Source of the DNA: Gemmatimonadota bacterium
Lineage (GTDB): Bacteria; Gemmatimonadota; Gemmatimonadetes; Longimicrobiales; Gaopeijiaceae
Assembly (NCBI GenBank): GCA_007120305.1
Contig: SKNW01000068.1
Coordinates: 1 to 53,351, forward strand
Length of the DNA stretch: 53,351 nucleotides
Reading direction: 5' to 3'
Below the pieces are notes generated by a model. It was not told the origin of the DNA. It saw only the letters and a list, made by a program, of their open reading frames with translations, and made no database searches. Each line of letters starts with the position of its first letter. Positions within the stretch are counted from its first letter, which is position 1. Both the position numbers and the translations under genes were made by a program. Below are positions 46,114-53,351 of this stretch, piece by piece.

Positions 46114-47769
46114 ATGCGCCGCCTCCCGTCCACTCCATCCGACGCTGCCCTTCCGTGCCTCCGCAAAGGGCGCGCGTGGCCGATCCTCAGCATCAGGAGG
46201 TGGGGACGGGGATGCAGATGCGTGGGCATCGCCACGACGGTGATCCTGGCCGCGCTGGTCACGGCCACACCGGCGGACGCGAGGCAGGCGGAGAGCGGGC
46301 AGAACGTCTCCGCCCCGGCCGACGGGTCCCTCCTCCCCGTGGTGGAGCACACCCTGGCCAACGGAATGCGGTTCCTCATCCTCCGCCGCGCTGCCTCTCC
46401 CACCGTCTCCTTCGTGGTCCACGTTCCGGTGGGAAGCACGCACGAGGCCCTGGGGAGCACCGGCGCGGCCCACCTCCTGGAGCATCTTCTCTTCAAGGGG
46501 AGTTCCACCATCGGAACCTCCGACGCCGACGCCGAGCGCCGGCTCTTTCAGCAGATGGACGCCGTTCACGACTCACTTCGCCACGCGCGTGGCACCCCGC
46601 CCCCGCCCCGGGGGGATGCGGAGGCCCTCGCCGCCCGGGAGTCGGAGCAGGCAAGGCTCGTGGAGCGGATTCGCAACCTGGAAGATTCGGCCCGGACCTA
46701 CGTGGTCCCCAACGAGTTCGACGACATCCTGAGCCGAAACGGGGCTCGGGGCCTCAACGCCTCCACATCATGGGAGAGCACCGAGTACTTCGTCGAGCTT
46801 CCGGCCAACCGGGCCCGGCTCTGGTTCGTGCTGGAGTCGGACCGGATGCGGGATCCCGTCTTCCGGGAGTTCTACCGCGAACGGGAAGTGGTGGAGGAGG
46901 AGCGCCGCGCCCGGATGGAGTCGGACCCCGGAGGCCGCCTCTGGGAGGAGCACACCGCGGCGGCCTTCCGTGTCCATCCCTACGGCGTGGCGCCCATCGG
47001 GCACATGGAGGACATTCGTAATCTCACCCGGGCCCAGATGGAGGAATTCCATCGGCTTCACTACGGACCGGAGAACACGGTGGTGGCCATCGTGGGCGCC
47101 ATCGAACCCGACTCGGCCATCGCCTGGGCGGACGCCCATTTCGCCGACCTGGAGCGCCGGGGCCCGCCGCCCCCCCTCCTGGCGGTGGAGCCTCCGCAGC
47201 GGGGAGAGCGGCGCCTCGACGTGCTGGCCGACGCCGAGCCGCAGCTCCGGGTGGGATGGAAGGTGGGCGACGGCATGGACCCGGACCTTCCTGCCCTCTC
47301 CATGCTGGCCAACGTCCTGGTGGGGGGGCGCGACGCACGCCTCCACCGCCGCCTGGTCCGGGATGACCGGCTCGCCACCTTCGTGAGCGCGGGGGTGACG
47401 CCGGGAGGCCGGGACCCCGGGCTCTTCACCATCCACGCGGCCCCCCGTGCTCCCCACACCGCCGCCGAGGTGGAATCCGTGATCTACCAGGAGCTGGATC
47501 GCCTCCGTACCGACCCGCCCACGCCCCTGGAGCTGGAGAGAGTCCGGACCCGACTCGAGGCCTCCCGGGTCCGCCGCCTCGTATCGAATCAGGGGCTGGC
47601 CTTCCAGCTGGCAGGCTCTGCGGCCGCGTGGGGCGACTGGCGCACGACCTTTGAGCTCCAGTCCCGGCTGCAGAAGGTGACGGCCGACGACATCGTGAGC
47701 GCTGTGGAGCGCTGGTTCACCGCCGAGACCCGCACCGTGGGAATCCTCCGACGCCCGGAGGCTCCGTGA
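46114..47769 (+). CDS. Exported M16 family zinc protease, catalytic subunit
   Basis: A 551-residue protease with an N-terminal export signal (GIATTVILAALVTATPADA). The inverted zinc motif H-x2-E-H lies at 120-124 (HLLEHLLFKGS), and the distal Glu is in the EREVVEEERRARME helix. A helical insertion of about 60 residues follows the first strand-helix unit (QQMDAVHDSLRHARG... ESEQARLVERI). The second M16 half starts around LDVLADAEPQLRVGW. The protein corresponds to the active half of a bacterial M16 pair that degrades peptides in the periplasm. The stop overlaps the GTG of the partner gene. ATG at 46114 is chosen because it precedes the export signal. Confidence 0.92.
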   Translation: MRRLPSTPSDAALPCLRKGRAWPILSIRRWGRGCRCVGIATTVILAALVTATPADARQAESGQNVSAPADGSLLPVVEHTLANGMRFLILRRAASPTVSFVVHVPVGSTHEALGSTGAAHLLEHLLFKGSSTIGTSDADAERRLFQQMDAVHDSLRHARGTPPPPRGDAEALAARESEQARLVERIRNLEDSARTYVVPNEFDDILSRNGARGLNASTSWESTEYFVELPANRARLWFVLESDRMRDPVFREFYREREVVEEERRARMESDPGGRLWEEHTAAAFRVHPYGVAPIGHMEDIRNLTRAQMEEFHRLHYGPENTVVAIVGAIEPDSAIAWADAHFADLERRGPPPPLLAVEPPQRGERRLDVLADAEPQLRVGWKVGDGMDPDLPALSMLANVLVGGRDARLHRRLVRDDRLATFVSAGVTPGGRDPGLFTIHAAPRAPHTAAEVESVIYQELDRLRTDPPTPLELERVRTRLEASRVRRLVSNQGLAFQLAGSAAAWGDWRTTFELQSRLQKVTADDIVSAVERWFTAETRTVGILRRPEAP

Positions 47770-49493
47770 GCCGCCGACCTCTTTCGGCCCCGGCTGTCTT
47801 CGCACCTGCCGCATTCGGTCCGGCCGCATTCGCCCCAGCCGCCGCCTTCGTCCTGGCAGCCGTCCTGCTTCTGGCGGGATGCGGTGGGGGAATGGGCGGG
47901 CCCGCACCGTCGCCGGTCCCAGTGGCGGACGCCGGGCCCACACCGTCCGTCGTCCCCGATCCGGCGCGGCTGACGGGGCGGGACGCCATCGAGGCCCTGA
48001 CGTTCCCTCCGCTCGTCTTCACGCCCCCGGAGGCCGACGAACACCAGATTCTGGGCGTCACCGTCTTCCACCTCGAGGACGCCACCTTCCCCCTGGTGGA
48101 CCTCTACGTCCAGGTCCGCGGGGGCGTGAGCCACGGCCCCCGGGCCGACGCCCCCGCCATGACCGCCCTCTCCTCCCTCCTTCGGACCGGGGGTACCCGC
48201 GCCCTCGAGCCTGACTCCGTGGAGGTTCGGCTGGACCTCCTGGCGGCCCAGCTCGGCATGGGGAGCGGTGGAGGTGGAAGCTTCGCCTCCCTCAACGCCC
48301 TCACGCCGACGCTCGACGAAGCCATGGATCTCCTCCGCCAGCTCCTGGTGGAACCGCGCTTCGACCCCGAGGCCGTGGAGGTCTGGATGGACCAGGAACG
48401 CGAGCGGATTCGCCGCCGCGAGGAGGACCCGGGCTCGCTGGCCTTCGCCGAGTTCAATCGGCTGGTCTTCGGCGATCATCCGGTGGGGTGGGTCTTCACC
48501 GAGGACGAGATCACCTCCGATGCCCTGGCCCCCGATCGGTTGCGCCGGCTTCACGCCCTCACCCACTGCCGGGAGAACCTGATCCTGGGCGTGTCGGGCG
48601 ACCTGTCGTGGTCCGAGGCCGAGCCGCGGCTCCGCGCCTTCCTCGAGGCATGGCCCACCTGCGCCACACCCCTTCCCGCCACCCCGATCCCCGATCTCCG
48701 ACGCGGAGGCGGCGTCTGGATCCTCCCTCGCCCCGTGGAGCAGACCACCGTGGTGGTGGCCGGCCCAGGCGGGCTCCGGCAGGAGGATACCCCGGCGTAC
48801 TTTGCCTCCCGCATCGCCAACACCATCCTGGGGGCCGGCGGGTTCACCTCGCGCCTTTTCCAGCAGGTGCGTACCGAACGGGGACTGGCCTACGGGGCCT
48901 CTTCGGTCTGGACCACGCCCCTTCGGTACGAGGGCATCGTCGGCGCCGTTACGGGAACCCGGCCCGAGCGTACCGTGGAGGCGGTGGAGCTGCTCTTCGA
49001 GATCTTCGAGGACTTCCGGGCCGAGCCTCCCGGAGCCGACGAAGTCCAGCGGGCCGTGGAGCAGGCCGTCAACGGCTACGTCTTCGCCTTCGAATCCGCC
49101 GGCCAGGTCGTGAACCGGCGCATGGGGGACCGGGCCCAGGAGCTCCCGGACCGCTGGCTCGAGCGGTACCTCGAAGCCATCCAGGAGGTGACGCCCGAGG
49201 CCGTCCACGATGTGGTCCGGCGCCACCTGGACCCCGAGGCCATGGTCATTCTCCTGGTGGGCGACGCCGACCGCTTCGGACCGGGCCTCGAGCGCTTCGG
49301 ACCCATCCACCGCCTCTCGCCCGACGGCCGCTTCGAGCTGTGGACCCCGCCACCGTGGGCCGAAAACGCCGGCAGCGGGAGCTCGGGCAGGGACGCAGGC
49401 GGGAGCGCAGGCTCAGGCGGGGGCGCAGGCGAAGGGGAGGGAGAGCCCGGGCTCAGCGCGTCCCGACGTGGAGCGCTGCAATCCCCCCGGTAA
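47766..49493 (+). CDS. M16 family partner subunit, non-catalytic lipoprotein
   Basis: A 575-residue protein. The N-terminus has a repeated Ala/Phe/Pro stretch, then a hydrophobic segment ending in the lipobox LAGC. The first M16 half lacks H-x2-E-H (the aligned region reads APAMTALSSLLRTGG), so it cannot bind zinc. The C-terminal half has the substrate-binding R...Y motif in VRTERGLAYGASSVW. The C-terminus is a Gly/Ser/Ala-rich tail of about 45 residues. In heterodimeric bacterial M16 proteases one chain carries zinc and the other the Arg-Tyr pair, and this arrangement fits the gene pair. The GTG start (47766) gives a GTGA overlap. The 3' end overlaps ubiE by 41 bases on the other strand. Confidence 0.9.
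   Translation: MSRRPLSAPAVFAPAAFGPAAFAPAAAFVLAAVLLLAGCGGGMGGPAPSPVPVADAGPTPSVVPDPARLTGRDAIEALTFPPLVFTPPEADEHQILGVTVFHLEDATFPLVDLYVQVRGGVSHGPRADAPAMTALSSLLRTGGTRALEPDSVEVRLDLLAAQLGMGSGGGGSFASLNALTPTLDEAMDLLRQLLVEPRFDPEAVEVWMDQERERIRRREEDPGSLAFAEFNRLVFGDHPVGWVFTEDEITSDALAPDRLRRLHALTHCRENLILGVSGDLSWSEAEPRLRAFLEAWPTCATPLPATPIPDLRRGGGVWILPRPVEQTTVVVAGPGGLRQEDTPAYFASRIANTILGAGGFTSRLFQQVRTERGLAYGASSVWTTPLRYEGIVGAVTGTRPERTVEAVELLFEIFEDFRAEPPGADEVQRAVEQAVNGYVFAFESAGQVVNRRMGDRAQELPDRWLERYLEAIQEVTPEAVHDVVRRHLDPEAMVILLVGDADRFGPGLERFGPIHRLSPDGRFELWTPPPWAENAGSGSSGRDAGGSAGSGGGAGEGEGEPGLSASRRGALQSPR
47793..47837 (+). repeat. 15-bp tandem repeat in the M16 partner leader
   Basis: Three in-frame units (GCTGTCTTCGCACCT, GCCGCATTCGGTCCG, GCCGCATTCGCCCCA) encode AVFAP, AAFGP and AAFAP before the lipoprotein signal core. 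The period matches the 15-bp array at the S9 peptidase start, though the sequence differs. Confidence 0.7.
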
Positions 49494-50181
49494 AGTACCG
49501 CCAGTCTGCCGCCTGGAACCCCGCGCTTCGAAACTTGTCCGCCAGGGCTTCGGGGCCCGGGAACTCCTTCACGGATTCCGGCAGGTAGGTGTAGGCCCAG
49601 GGGTGGCCGGAAATGATCCGGCCCACCACGGGAAGCACCCGGTGGAAGTAGACATGGTACCCCCACCGCATGAAGGCATTGGGCGGGGTCGTGAACTCCA
49701 GCACCACCAGCTTCGCCCCGGGGCGGAGCACCCGGGCGAACTCCCGGAAGCCCGCATCCACGTCCGACAGATTCCGAACGCCGAAAGCCACCATGGCCGC
49801 ATCGAAGCTGGCATCGGGAAAGGGGAGCCGGAGAGTGTCGGCGCAGATGGGCCGCACGGGGGCCTGATCCAGCTTCCCCTTCCCCTCCACCAGCATGGGG
49901 CGGGCAAAGTCCGATGCGATGATCTCCCCCTGGAACCCCTTCCGACGTGCCAGTTCCAGGCTCAGGTCGTAGGTGCCGGCGCAGGCATCCAGGACCCTCG
50001 CCGGCCGATCGGTGGGGAGGTCCAGCCGGCTCACCGCCTTGCGCCGCCATCTACGGTCGATGTTTAGGCTCAGGACATGATTCAGCAGGTCGTACCGGGG
50101 AGCGATCTCCGAAAAGATCGTCTGCACCTGGTTTTCGCGGGCCTTGCCCCGCTCGGGGCGGGCGTCCGGCGTGGTCGCCAT
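49453..50181 (-). CDS. ubiE: UbiE/MenG-type quinone methyltransferase
   Basis: A 242-residue SAM-dependent methyltransferase. Family landmarks are VQTIFSEIAPRYDLLNHVLSLNIDRRWRR at the N-terminus (in outline), SAM motif I VLDACAGTYDLSLEL (usually CGTGDLA), DFARPML, FGVRNLSDVDAGFREFARVLRPG and the C-terminal GGIAALHVGTR. It methylates the ring of demethylmenaquinone and/or the ubiquinone precursor; menaquinone is more likely in this kind of organism, so menG is an equally good name. The Gly-to-Tyr change in motif I is unusual. ATG at 50181 starts the standard N-terminus. The 3' end overlaps the M16 gene by 41 bases, tail to tail. Confidence 0.9.
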   Translation of the reverse strand: MATTPDARPERGKARENQVQTIFSEIAPRYDLLNHVLSLNIDRRWRRKAVSRLDLPTDRPARVLDACAGTYDLSLELARRKGFQGEIIASDFARPMLVEGKGKLDQAPVRPICADTLRLPFPDASFDAAMVAFGVRNLSDVDAGFREFARVLRPGAKLVVLEFTTPPNAFMRWGYHVYFHRVLPVVGRIISGHPWAYTYLPESVKEFPGPEALADKFRSAGFQAADWRYFTGGIAALHVGTR

Positions 50182-50289
50182 GGGAATCCGATCGCGGTAG
50201 AATGAGGAGGGAACGACGAAGCACGGACGCCCTTTGACGAACGAGGGCGGCCGGGGGACGCGACCGGGGGCAGCCGGGCACGGCGGTCC

Positions 50290-50317
50290 GAACCTGGAAG
50301 CCCTGAAACTTCTATCC
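50290..50317 (+). promoter_or_regulatory. Possible ECF-type promoter of the sigma factor gene
   Basis: GAACCT at 50290-50295 and TCTATC at 50311-50316 are separated by 15 bases, similar to the AAC-containing -35 and TCT-containing -10 of ECF promoters. It lies about 40 bases upstream of the sigma factor ATG, which would fit autoregulation. It is a single weak match. Confidence 0.25.
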
Positions 50318-50356
50318 GGAGGCATCCGTAGGGAACCCCGGAGGGAGGTCGGTCGC

Positions 50357-51028
50357 ATGTCTCCTTCCGGGGAACCCGTCCCCACCGGGGTGGTTCCCCC
50401 CACCTTTGCCGCGGCCCCGGACGCCGGAGTCCTACCGTTGGACTACGCCACCCTCGATGACCGAGACGTCGTGGCTCTCGCCTGCAAGGGGCGGGAGACC
50501 GCGTTTCGCGAGCTTCTCTCCCGCTACGAGAGGCCCGTGTTCTCCCTCGTCGTACGCATGGTCCGGGACGCCACCCTGGCGGAGGACCTGGCACAGGAGG
50601 CCTTCATCAAGGCCTTTCACGCCCTGGGCAGCTACGACCCCAGCTACAAGTTCTCCAGCTGGCTCTTCAAGATCGCCAACAACCTCACCATCGATCACCT
50701 CCGGAAGAAGCAGCTGGACACCGTGTCCATTCACGGGAGTTCCTCGCCCGGCCGCGGGGAGGAGGACAGCCGCCCCCGCATCGCCGTCCCCGACGGAGGC
50801 GAGACACCGGAAGACTACACCGCCAACCGGGAGCTGGGGAGCCAGATCGAGAACGCCATCGGGCGCCTCCGCCCGGAATACCGGACCGCCGTCCTCCTCC
50901 GTCACGTGGAGGGCCGGAGCTACGAGGAGGTGGCCGAGATCATGGAGGTCCCCCTGGGCACCGTGAAGACCTACATCCACCGTGGGCGCAACGAACTGAA
51001 GGACCTCCTGGCCGAGGTGGCCGCATGA
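50357..51028 (+). CDS. ECF-type RNA polymerase sigma factor
   Basis: A 223-residue sigma-70 family protein of the RpoE class. Region 2 covers about residues 45-115 (ETAFRELLSRYERPVFSL, EDLAQEAFIKAFHAL, FSSWLFKIANNLTIDHLRK). A variable acidic linker (about 120-160) follows, then region 4 (LRPEYRTAVLLRHVEGRSYEEVAEIM, LGTVKTYIHRGRNELKDLL, both in outline). The ATG at 50357 has GGGAGG eight bases upstream. The N-terminus has an extra stretch of about 30 Pro/Val-rich residues. The stop overlaps the anti-sigma ATG (ATGA), a classical sigma/anti-sigma arrangement. The regulated stress is unknown; the third gene suggests the envelope. Confidence 0.95.
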   Translation: MSPSGEPVPTGVVPPTFAAAPDAGVLPLDYATLDDRDVVALACKGRETAFRELLSRYERPVFSLVVRMVRDATLAEDLAQEAFIKAFHALGSYDPSYKFSSWLFKIANNLTIDHLRKKQLDTVSIHGSSSPGRGEEDSRPRIAVPDGGETPEDYTANRELGSQIENAIGRLRPEYRTAVLLRHVEGRSYEEVAEIMEVPLGTVKTYIHRGRNELKDLLAEVAA

Positions 51029-52152
51029 CCGGCCCCCGAAACCCCCAAGGCCCTCCTTCCGTAGGGGAAGGTGAACCCGAACCGGAGCGGACCTCCATGT
51101 CCTCCCCTGATTTTCATCCCGACAGCGAGCGACTCGAAGCCCGAGCCGCCGGCGAACTTGCGCCCCATGAGGCTCGGGTCCTGGACGCCCACCTCCGGGT
51201 GTGCGCCCGCTGCCGCTCGGAGGTGGAGGGGTGGAGCCTGCTCCTGGGCGAGCTCCGGGAACTCCCGGACCGCCCCCCCGCCCCGGACTTCGCCGCCCGG
51301 GTCATGGCCCGGGTGGACGTTGAACGTGTCCGCCAGGGGGCCGAGCGCCCTCCCCTCCTCGCCCGCCTGACCGAACGCCTCGGGGACCCGGTCTTCGGTG
51401 TCGTCCGCCGCCTTCGCCCCCCCCGCCGCCTCCCGGCCGGGATCCGGACCGACGGCACGACCCTGCAGACCGGGTCTCCGCGCCACCTGACCCCGACGGG
51501 GATCCAGGACTACCTGGAGGGCACCCTTGCGGCCCGAACCCGGTCCAGGGTGGATGCCCACCTCGCCACCTGCACGGCCTGTTCGGCCGAGATGGGGAGC
51601 TGGTCCGGGTTCTTCCGCCAGATCGAGGCCCTCCCCACCCTGGCCCCCCGGAACGACTTCGCGGACCGGGTCATGGCCCGGGTCCAGGTGGAAGCCGTGG
51701 CCTCGGCCGTTGCGCGTCAGCAGCGCTCGCCCTGGGAACGCGCTTCCCAGGGGTTGGCACGGGTGACCGATCGGCTCCTGCCCACTTCCCGCCGGGGGTG
51801 GATCCTGGCCGGGGGAGTGACGGCGGCCCCCACCCTGGGCGTGGTGGCCGTGGTGGCGGCGGTGGTCCTGAACCCCCTCGTCTCCTTCCCCGATCTCTTC
51901 ACCTTCCTGCGCTGGCGAGGCGTGGAGGCGGTGGGGAGCCTGGGCCGCGGGGTCCTCGCCGTCGTGGCCGAGAACCCGGTGACCTTTGCGCTGTTCGAAC
52001 TCTTCGCGGGTGTGGCCCAGGCCTCCCCGCTCGCCCTTGGAGGCGCCTTCGCCCTGGCGGTGGCCCTCGTGGGGACGGCAACCCTTGTCGTCTACCGCAA
52101 CCTCTTTGCACCCTCGCTCACGGGGGAGACCCATGCTCAGCCCACGTCCTGA
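51025..52152 (+). CDS. Anti-sigma factor with two zinc-finger (zf-HC2) modules
   Basis: A 375-residue membrane protein. Two copies of the zinc-binding anti-sigma motif are present: H56-x3-C60-x2-C63 (HLRVCARC) and H179-x3-C183-x2-C186 (HLATCTAC). Each is followed by an almost identical helix (DFAARVMARVDVE and DFADRVMARVQVE), which shows an internal tandem duplication. Most anti-sigma factors have one such module. At the C-terminus are three hydrophobic helices (GVTAAPTLGVVAVVAAVVL, VTFALFELFAGVAQ, LALGGAFALAVALVGTATLVVY), unlike the single helix of common RseA-type proteins. It should hold the sigma factor at the membrane. The ATG at 51025 overlaps the sigma stop; its 3' end overlaps the next gene by 20 bases. 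Confidence 0.88.
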   Translation: MTGPRNPQGPPSVGEGEPEPERTSMSSPDFHPDSERLEARAAGELAPHEARVLDAHLRVCARCRSEVEGWSLLLGELRELPDRPPAPDFAARVMARVDVERVRQGAERPPLLARLTERLGDPVFGVVRRLRPPRRLPAGIRTDGTTLQTGSPRHLTPTGIQDYLEGTLAARTRSRVDAHLATCTACSAEMGSWSGFFRQIEALPTLAPRNDFADRVMARVQVEAVASAVARQQRSPWERASQGLARVTDRLLPTSRRGWILAGGVTAAPTLGVVAVVAAVVLNPLVSFPDLFTFLRWRGVEAVGSLGRGVLAVVAENPVTFALFELFAGVAQASPLALGGAFALAVALVGTATLVVYRNLFAPSLTGETHAQPTS

Positions 52153-53351
52153 CCGTCGGCCCTTTGCAGGCGCCGGAACCCCGGCCGGCTGGATGCCCGG
52201 CCTCCTCGCCCTTGTTCTCCTGGTGCTCCTCCCCTCGTGGGGATCGGCCCAGGATCGCCCCCTCGTATCCAACGAGGTCACGGTCTCGAACCAGGGGGCC
52301 GGCATCACCCTGGAGTTCGAAGGCGGAATGCGGTTCTCCGCCGACCTCCGGGGTGGCATCCTTCTCCTGAACGAAGCCGAGGCGGGTCGCTACACCCCGG
52401 GCGACGCCCTGGACCGGGCGTGGAGAGCCCTCCTGGCCGAAGCGATTGCCGCAGACAACGGGCGCGCCGGGACCCTCCTGGCCGGCTGGGATCCTCCGGG
52501 CGGTCTTTCAGGGGATGCGGCGGCTTCGGCCGAGGCGCTGCGTTCCGGCCTTCGCGGCGCCCTCGCTCTCCCTGCCGGCTCCGATGTCCCCGCCGGCGCC
52601 GCACCCGGATCCTCGCTCCAGGATCCGTCACGGGACCGGTCCCTCCTGGACATCCTGGTCCAGCGGCCCGACCGGGCCGTCGGGCTGACCCAGCTCCTCC
52701 AGTCCCGGGATGCGGCCAGCATCGACGTCCGGGTGGGAACCGATGTCCGGGTGGAGGCCGACGAGGTCCTGGAGGGCACCCTCCTCGTGCTGGAGGGGAA
52801 CGTGGAAGTGGACGGCCGGGTGACCGGCGACCTCCTGGTGCTGGGCGGGGACCTCCGCCTGGGTGAGGAGGCCCGGATCGACGGGGACCTCCGCATCCTG
52901 GACGGTCGGATCCTGGGCCGGCGGGAGGCCGTCCGCGGAACCCTCTCGGAACTGGGGAGCGAGGCTCCCTCCGCCGCATCCCTGCGAAGCGAACTCGAGA
53001 GCATGCGGGACGAGATCCGGACCGAGGTGGAACGTGGCCTCCGGGACGGGATGCGGGAGACGTCCGGATCCCGTCCGAGCCGAGAGGCCCGGAGTTCGGG
53101 CGGGTTCTTCCGCAACCTGGTCTCGGGCGTGGGCGGGCTTCTCCAGACCGCCGTGACCTTCGCCCTTCTCCTGGGCATCGGAATGGGGATCCTCTACTTC
53201 TTTCCCCGGCACTTCGAGGTCGTGGCCCGGACCGCCACCCACGTCCCGGGGCGGAGCCTGGCCGTCGGGTGGGCCGGACTCCTTCTCTCCCCCTTCGCCT
53301 GGATCTTCGGGATCATCTTCCTCACCGCCACCATCATCGGGATCCCGGTCA
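52133..53351 (+). CDS. Exported bactofilin-like/polymer-forming domain membrane protein (3' end cut)
   Basis: Open to the right edge; 406 codons are visible. The ATG at 52133 has GGGGGAG five bases upstream and lies inside the anti-sigma gene. A signal peptide (LLALVLLVLLPSWGSAQ) precedes an exported domain. Around residues 200-265 repeating short strands (VLEGTLLVLEGNVEVDGRVTGDLLVLGG in outline, then ARIDGDLRILDGR) form the right-handed beta-helix pattern of bactofilin-type polymer-forming domains. A charged helical region follows, then membrane helices (TAVTFALLLGIGMGILYFF, LLLSPFAWIFGIIFL). As part of the sigma/anti-sigma unit it may be the sensing or effector component in the envelope. 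Exact family unassigned. Confidence 0.7.
   Translation, partial: MLSPRPDRRPFAGAGTPAGWMPGLLALVLLVLLPSWGSAQDRPLVSNEVTVSNQGAGITLEFEGGMRFSADLRGGILLLNEAEAGRYTPGDALDRAWRALLAEAIAADNGRAGTLLAGWDPPGGLSGDAAASAEALRSGLRGALALPAGSDVPAGAAPGSSLQDPSRDRSLLDILVQRPDRAVGLTQLLQSRDAASIDVRVGTDVRVEADEVLEGTLLVLEGNVEVDGRVTGDLLVLGGDLRLGEEARIDGDLRILDGRILGRREAVRGTLSELGSEAPSAASLRSELESMRDEIRTEVERGLRDGMRETSGSRPSREARSSGGFFRNLVSGVGGLLQTAVTFALLLGIGMGILYFFPRHFEVVARTATHVPGRSLAVGWAGLLLSPFAWIFGIIFLTATIIGIPV

Overview
The window is about 53 kb of very GC-rich bacterial DNA packed with genes on both strands. Intergenic gaps are short, and neighbouring genes often share 4-base stop/start overlaps (ATGA or GTGA, ten cases). The repertoire includes secreted S9, M20, M16, M48 and S45-type hydrolases, a TonB receptor with an N-terminal carboxypeptidase-regulatory-like domain, DUF3667, lipoproteins, a membrane pyrophosphatase and ECF sigma factors. 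This mix fits a Gram-negative of the Gemmatimonadota or a close relative. The taxonomic call is inference from gene style; no rRNA or tRNA gene was seen.

Layout. 1-4.6 kb: VanZ-like protein (cut by the window edge), a 5'-truncated ORF, an outer-membrane barrel, a 42-aa ORF coupled to an AI-2E-family permease, and a small zinc-ribbon membrane protein. 4.7-16.8 kb: trans-sulfuration PLP enzyme, S9 peptidase, M20 hydrolase, lipoprotein gamma-glutamyltransferase, DEAD-box RNA helicase and a large TonB receptor. 16.9-17.6 kb: two broken genes facing each other (cyclophilin and a lipoprotein). 17.8-21.3 kb: coupled GHMP sugar kinase and nucleotidyltransferase, then DUF3667. 21.4-27.2 kb: a leftward five-gene operon of lemA, M48 protease, DUF350-like membrane protein, permuted ATP-grasp ligase and an unrecognised protein, with a second M48 protease diverging from it. 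28.6-39.5 kb: purD, penicillin-acylase-like hydrolase, membrane pyrophosphatase, mutM, a barrel, a GlcD-like flavoprotein and ferrochelatase.

The most striking region is 39.6-45.3 kb: a leftward, tightly coupled operon bchE - Rrf2 regulator - bchJ - hemN - hemG, facing hemH. bchE (anaerobic Mg-protoporphyrin monomethyl ester cyclase) and bchJ (8-vinyl reductase-associated) are bacteriochlorophyll genes. The block covers steps from coproporphyrinogen to protoporphyrin IX, the iron branch (hemH) and two steps of the magnesium branch. It suggests the host can make bacteriochlorophyll and is an anoxygenic phototroph or a recent descendant of one. The Rrf2 protein keeps an IscR-like Cys/Cys/Cys/His ligand set, so an Fe-S sensor appears built into the pigment operon. 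An AT-rich divergent promoter region lies upstream of bchE.

45.7-53.4 kb: DUF2237 protein, an M16 protease pair (one catalytic, one non-catalytic lipoprotein), a UbiE/MenG methyltransferase overlapping tail to tail, and an ECF sigma factor coupled to an anti-sigma factor with two zinc-finger modules and to a bactofilin-like membrane protein cut by the right edge. Short in-frame tandem repeats recur near the N-termini of several exported proteins.
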